Assembly: GCA_016165875.1 (NCBI GenBank)
Contig: JABBOT010000006.1
Coordinates: forward strand, 2,567,438 to 2,631,437
Reading direction: 5' to 3'
Length of the DNA stretch: 64,000 nucleotides
From: Acanthopleura granulata
Lineage: Eukaryota; Mollusca; Polyplacophora; Chitonida; Chitonidae
In this document: piece by piece, positions 60,210 to 64,000 of the stretch
Position numbering within the stretch: the stretch's first letter is position 1
Layout of the letters: the number at the start of each line of letters is the position of its first letter
The notes under the pieces: generated by a model
Database searches by the model: none
Told to the model about the DNA's origin: nothing
The model's input: the letters and a program-made list of their open reading frames with translations, nothing else
Translations under genes and position numbers: made by a program

Positions 60210-63200
60210 CCCAAGCCTGCTCAGATATTAATTGTAACTAGTAATTACTTTAAGGCCTAAATGACCTAAAATTTCGTCCATTAATACTTTCTTCATTTTT
60301 TTGATTCTGATATTTCTATTGATTTCAAAAATGTGTTTGGTTGAAAGGTACATGTAGGATGATATCCTACCAGAAATATGTAAATTTAGCAACAAAAAAC
60401 AATATTTGGAGAAAAGTTTTATGTTATTTACAGAATTTGGTACTGTTATATTCGCTGATTCGTACCAGACTGATCTACATCAGCTTTGGGGAAAAACTGT
60501 CAAATTTAAATTGAACACAAGCCAAGAAAATGTCCCGCACAAAAGGTGACAGCTACATTAGCGTCTAATTAAGTCCCTTGTCACCATTTCACCTTCTTCT
60601 CGAAGATCATAAACTCCTGTACAGTCTGCTAAAATTGGCAGTCTGTGCCGTGGTGACCTGGTGGCCAGCAGATCGGGGAGTAGGCCTCTCCCTGGCTGAC
60701 CTGGGGTCAGTCAGCTGTGTCTGGGTCCCCCCCCCCTTCTGCGGTGATGGTGGAACGGTTGAGGGAGGGGTATTGTGATGTATGTCACTGAAAGCATTCC
60801 GGTTTGTCCAGAACCATTCCTCTAAAGGAAGTGGCACTGTTACACACTGAAAATAACACCCTTGTGACTTCACCAGTACAATGCCGTGTGATTTTATGGT
60901 AAAACATATAAAAAGAAACGCTGAAGCAAATTAACCATAAGCCTGTGATGTAATAGTGAGAAGAACAGACTGGGGGTAATTGGGCAGCATTAAGGCTTCT
61001 GAGATAACATGGACGTCCTTGGCATCTTGCCAAAACCCATATCCTCACAAATCCTTTTGTTCCTCCTGAGTCAGACTTAGTGAGCGGATTTGTAAGCCAT
61101 TGTGAATCAAAGACTTGGAGGACAATGTAAAGTTAATCAGAAAATAGGAAGACAGGAATCTGGGTCGTGCTGCAAAAACATAATCCATGATGAATAGATT
61201 TCTGTGGTCTATTAAAGCAAGAAACTGTTCGAACTTATACTTTTGTGGCGTATTAAAGCATGCAGAATCCAACTTGCTCTTTGGTTTTGTATACACTGCT
61301 ATACATGTACATGAAGTATTCCATAAAAACTTCATTGTTGCTGGTAACAACGCCCTATCACAAAAAATAGGGTCAGTGTGTATTTTTTTTTTTTATTTAT
61401 TTGCTTTTCTTTCACTCTTGCTAATGAAAAAGATCGGGATTTTAAAGAAATAAACATATAGAGAGAAAGAAGTGAAAAAAGAAATTCCATCTAAAGCCCA
61501 ATAAAAACATTTTTTTTACTCTTTAGTAGGGTCCTTTTTTAAGTGTTGTTTCGGTTACCTAACAAACATTTTTTTTAATAATGACCATGGATATGATATT
61601 TTGGTTTGCTGTTGCATAGTACTTGTAAGGCTAGGTTATTGTAAGGGTGAAATGATGTCCATATCTTCTTAGGGAATGCTGCAATCCGAAATCACACGCT
61701 GCCAATCATGGAACATTGCAATTGAAACACTTGTGATTTTTAGCTACAAAAGCTCCATTTTAATGTGTTAAATGTTGAGGTGTATGACACATAGATGTCC
61801 TTCATTGTAGTTTTTCCATCTGTGCCTGATCCACTTTTTCTCAAGTTCTAAGTCTGCAATTCCCTCTAGGGTAGAAAAGTCCTCTGAACAAAGCTTGACA
61901 AATTCTCGGCGTTTTTTTGGAGAAAAAACGCGGGAGAAATTTAGGTCTTTGCTGTCTGAAAGCAGCCAATGTTTGCCAAGAAGACTAACACAAGAAAGAG
62001 CCCATTGTATCATGTCTACTGGCAATCAGGCAAATTGAGTTTAAGCCAGAGATGTGTTCAGTTGGCTCGAGGCATTGAGTCTTGAAATAACAAATGGCCA
62101 TGGAGGCAGTCAGGCCATCATAGGTTTACTGAAGCTTCAAAGGCGACGTTTGATTTAATGAAAGAGACTGCATGATTTGTCAGAAAATAGCACGGAACTG
62201 AAGACAGATAGTCTGATGATAGAGGCCCAGAACTACCTGTGGACAGAATTGATTTTAAGCTCTCTCTACTGCTGCCCCTCCCCAGTGTCACCCCACGTCA
62301 CCTCAGATGTTAAAAGCAAACAGGAACTCAAGAAAACATTGAAAGTTTTGCCTTTTGAACTTTCTTGTGGAAATGGCTGAATCAGAGTGCCAGAGTTATG
62401 TTGCAGTTCAGAATAAGTTTTACTTAGATGAGGAGTTTGTTTTTGTTTATTATTACAAAAAAGCTACTAGAGTTCCAAGAAAGAGTACGTTTAAATTTGC
62501 CCACGACTGCATGAGTAGGACATCTTGCCTGATTTTGATTTGAGAGTCCTGTTTGGAGGGACTAGGGCCTACCTTTAAAAATTTATCTGTTGTGCGGAAC
62601 TCAACGCTATGAGAAAAAGAAAGGGTCGGTCAGTAGGGAATTCTTGTTTTATTCTGGCTCTTGAAAAAGACGGGGATTTTAAAGAAATAAACATATGGAG
62701 GAAAAAAACTTTGGAGTTGGCCCCTTTTTTTAGGGTGGGTCAGGTTCCACCCAATGAGCATATTTCTGAGGGTGGCCTAGTGTGATACCCTACTGGAAAA
62801 TTGGAAGCCTCAGCCCCAAAACGGGCTCATTCAGATAGTACATTCATGCATGGATTCTCGTACCATTGTCTTGGATTACAGCTGTGTTGTGTCTCTTAGA
62901 CTTAAGTTATCAAGTCGGTGATGGATTGATACATCAGCAGCAAAACAACAGTCTTTTGTACTGATTAGGAGATGTCATTTCTATGAAAACTGGGGAGTGC
63001 ATGTGATGGTTGAGGTAATGGGAAGGGGATGTGTGCTGATAGGAACATGTGGGAAAGGGGTACATGTGGGAAAGGGAGATATGCATAGGATGAGGGATAT
63101 GTAGGAAAAGTGTATGTGTGGGAAAGGGGCATTTGAAATTGAGGATATATGTGGGAAAGAGATACATGGGAAGGGGGATACCTGGGGATGGGGATATATA

Positions 63201-63800
63201 TGAAGTTATTTTGACATAGACCTTGCTTTCGTACAAATTTTACAGAATTCAAGTGATATGAAACACAGTTGACCCTTTCTAGGTCAACATTAATTGCATT
63301 CAATTCAGGTCAGTCCGCAGCTCAAACCGCACGTAAATTATAAGGGGATGCATTTATATACACTGTACCAGTAAATGCATCGAAATGATGGCTTGATCAT
63401 TACATTAGATATCGCTCGTTACACATTGTGTAAAACAGGTTTTTATCGGTTAAAAACCGGGGCAGTAGCAAACGTGTGGGCGTGTTACAGTGTAGTTATG
63501 CTGTTCTTTTGGCAGTTCAGATGTGTGAAAAAAAAAAAAAAAGCCCAAACATTTTAACTGATCGATCAAGCACATCTATGCAGCCATATCAGCTACCAGT
63601 ACCGCTTGTTATGATATTGTCATATCGACTTAATGCCATTAGTTGGATTGACAGGAGCTGTGAGCGTCTGTGTCATAAGTTGCCGTGGGTAATGAACATG
63701 CGGCGGAGAAATGACACAGACAGATGTAAACAATGGACCAATCGATACGTGTGGCCAGGGAGCTCAGACATACTGTCAGAACTGGAATTTTTTCAGGCTA
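60210..63800. other. Right-hand stretch without an identified gene
   Basis: A CpG-containing C/G-rich patch at 60630-60770, two copies of a short repeat with GATTTTAAAGAAATAAACAT (61435 and 62675), purine-rich ATGTGGGAAAGGG repeats at 63040-63200 and scattered ORFs. The plus frame 62370-62543 (MAESECQSYVAVQNKF...) and minus frame 61768-62025 look protein-like but are unrecognised. Confidence 0.45.
61768..61984 (-). other. Candidate terminal coding exon, unrecognised
   Basis: After a strong acceptor (GGCTCTTTCTTGTGTTAG on the minus strand) one frame runs 71 codons to TAA (61768-61770): DLNFSRVFSPKKRREFVKL, then LELEKKWIRHRWKNYNEGH. Rich in K/R/E and W, so protein-like. ATTAAA lies just after the stop. 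I do not recognise the family. Could be chance or an old mobile-element ORF. Confidence 0.28.
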
Positions 63801-63814
63801 AAAAGTGATATTGA

Positions 63815-63955
63815 TTTGGTTAATTAGTACATACAGTTAGTATGTACAATTAGTACGTACAGTTAGTATGTACAATTAGTACGTACAGTTTGTACGTACA
63901 GTTAGTAGGTACAATTAGTACGTACAGTTAGTATGTACAATTAGTACACATGTAC
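63815..63955. repeat. 13/26-bp array with near-palindromic units
   Basis: ACAGTTAGTATGT and ACAATTAGTACGT alternate, giving a 26-bp period. GTACGTAC segments are self-complementary. Confidence 0.85.
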
Positions 63956-64000
63956 AACGTCATGGAGTAAATGCTAAATTACATGATGCTTTGCAGTGTT

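Noticed and set aside
63476..63808. 110-codon plus ORF at the right end
   Set aside because: Passes through a poly(A) run read as poly-Lys and simple sequence; no recognisable motif.

Overview
This window looks like nuclear DNA of an invertebrate animal, most likely a mollusc or another lophotrochozoan. It is AT-rich, and its two clear genes are split by GT-AG introns. There are no bacterial-style operons. Copies of a tRNA-derived SINE with an AAAT tail are scattered throughout, and the ACATGTA palindrome is very frequent. Species-level assignment is inference; a database search with the SINE or the eIF5A-like protein would settle it.

Only two protein-coding genes can be named, both in the first 10 kb and convergent. 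(1) The last three coding exons of dihydrofolate reductase (+ strand, 235-2577); the first ~80 residues lie left of the window. (2) A complete four-exon gene for a divergent eIF5A-like protein (- strand, 7585-9964, 157 residues), in which the normally near-invariant hypusination loop carries Ala-Pro in place of Lys-Thr just before the modified lysine. The two proteins do not share a pathway (folate metabolism versus translation elongation).

The other ~54 kb has no coding sequence I can identify. It holds at least 17 SINE copies or fragments, densest at 18.4-22 kb, several foldback or terminal-inverted-repeat elements, and very many tandem arrays: ~29 bp (2.6-3.2 kb), 79 bp (12.2 kb), 16 bp (22.2 kb), 88 bp (25.8-27.1 kb), 99 bp (38.7-40.1 kb), 64 bp (49.9-51.2 kb), 19 bp (53.0-53.4 kb), 54/55 bp (56.6-57.8 kb), ~31 bp (59.3-60.2 kb) and 13/26 bp (63.8-63.9 kb). 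Many long open frames are by-products of these arrays. GC/CpG-richer patches near 13.8, 17.4, 21.1 and 36.5-37.2 kb may be promoters or 5' exons of long genes whose bodies lie mostly outside; a few splice-bounded candidate exons are listed at low confidence.

I found no convincing new multi-gene system. The best leads are the altered eIF5A-like protein, the array born inside an interspersed repeat at 49.9 kb, and the foldback element families.
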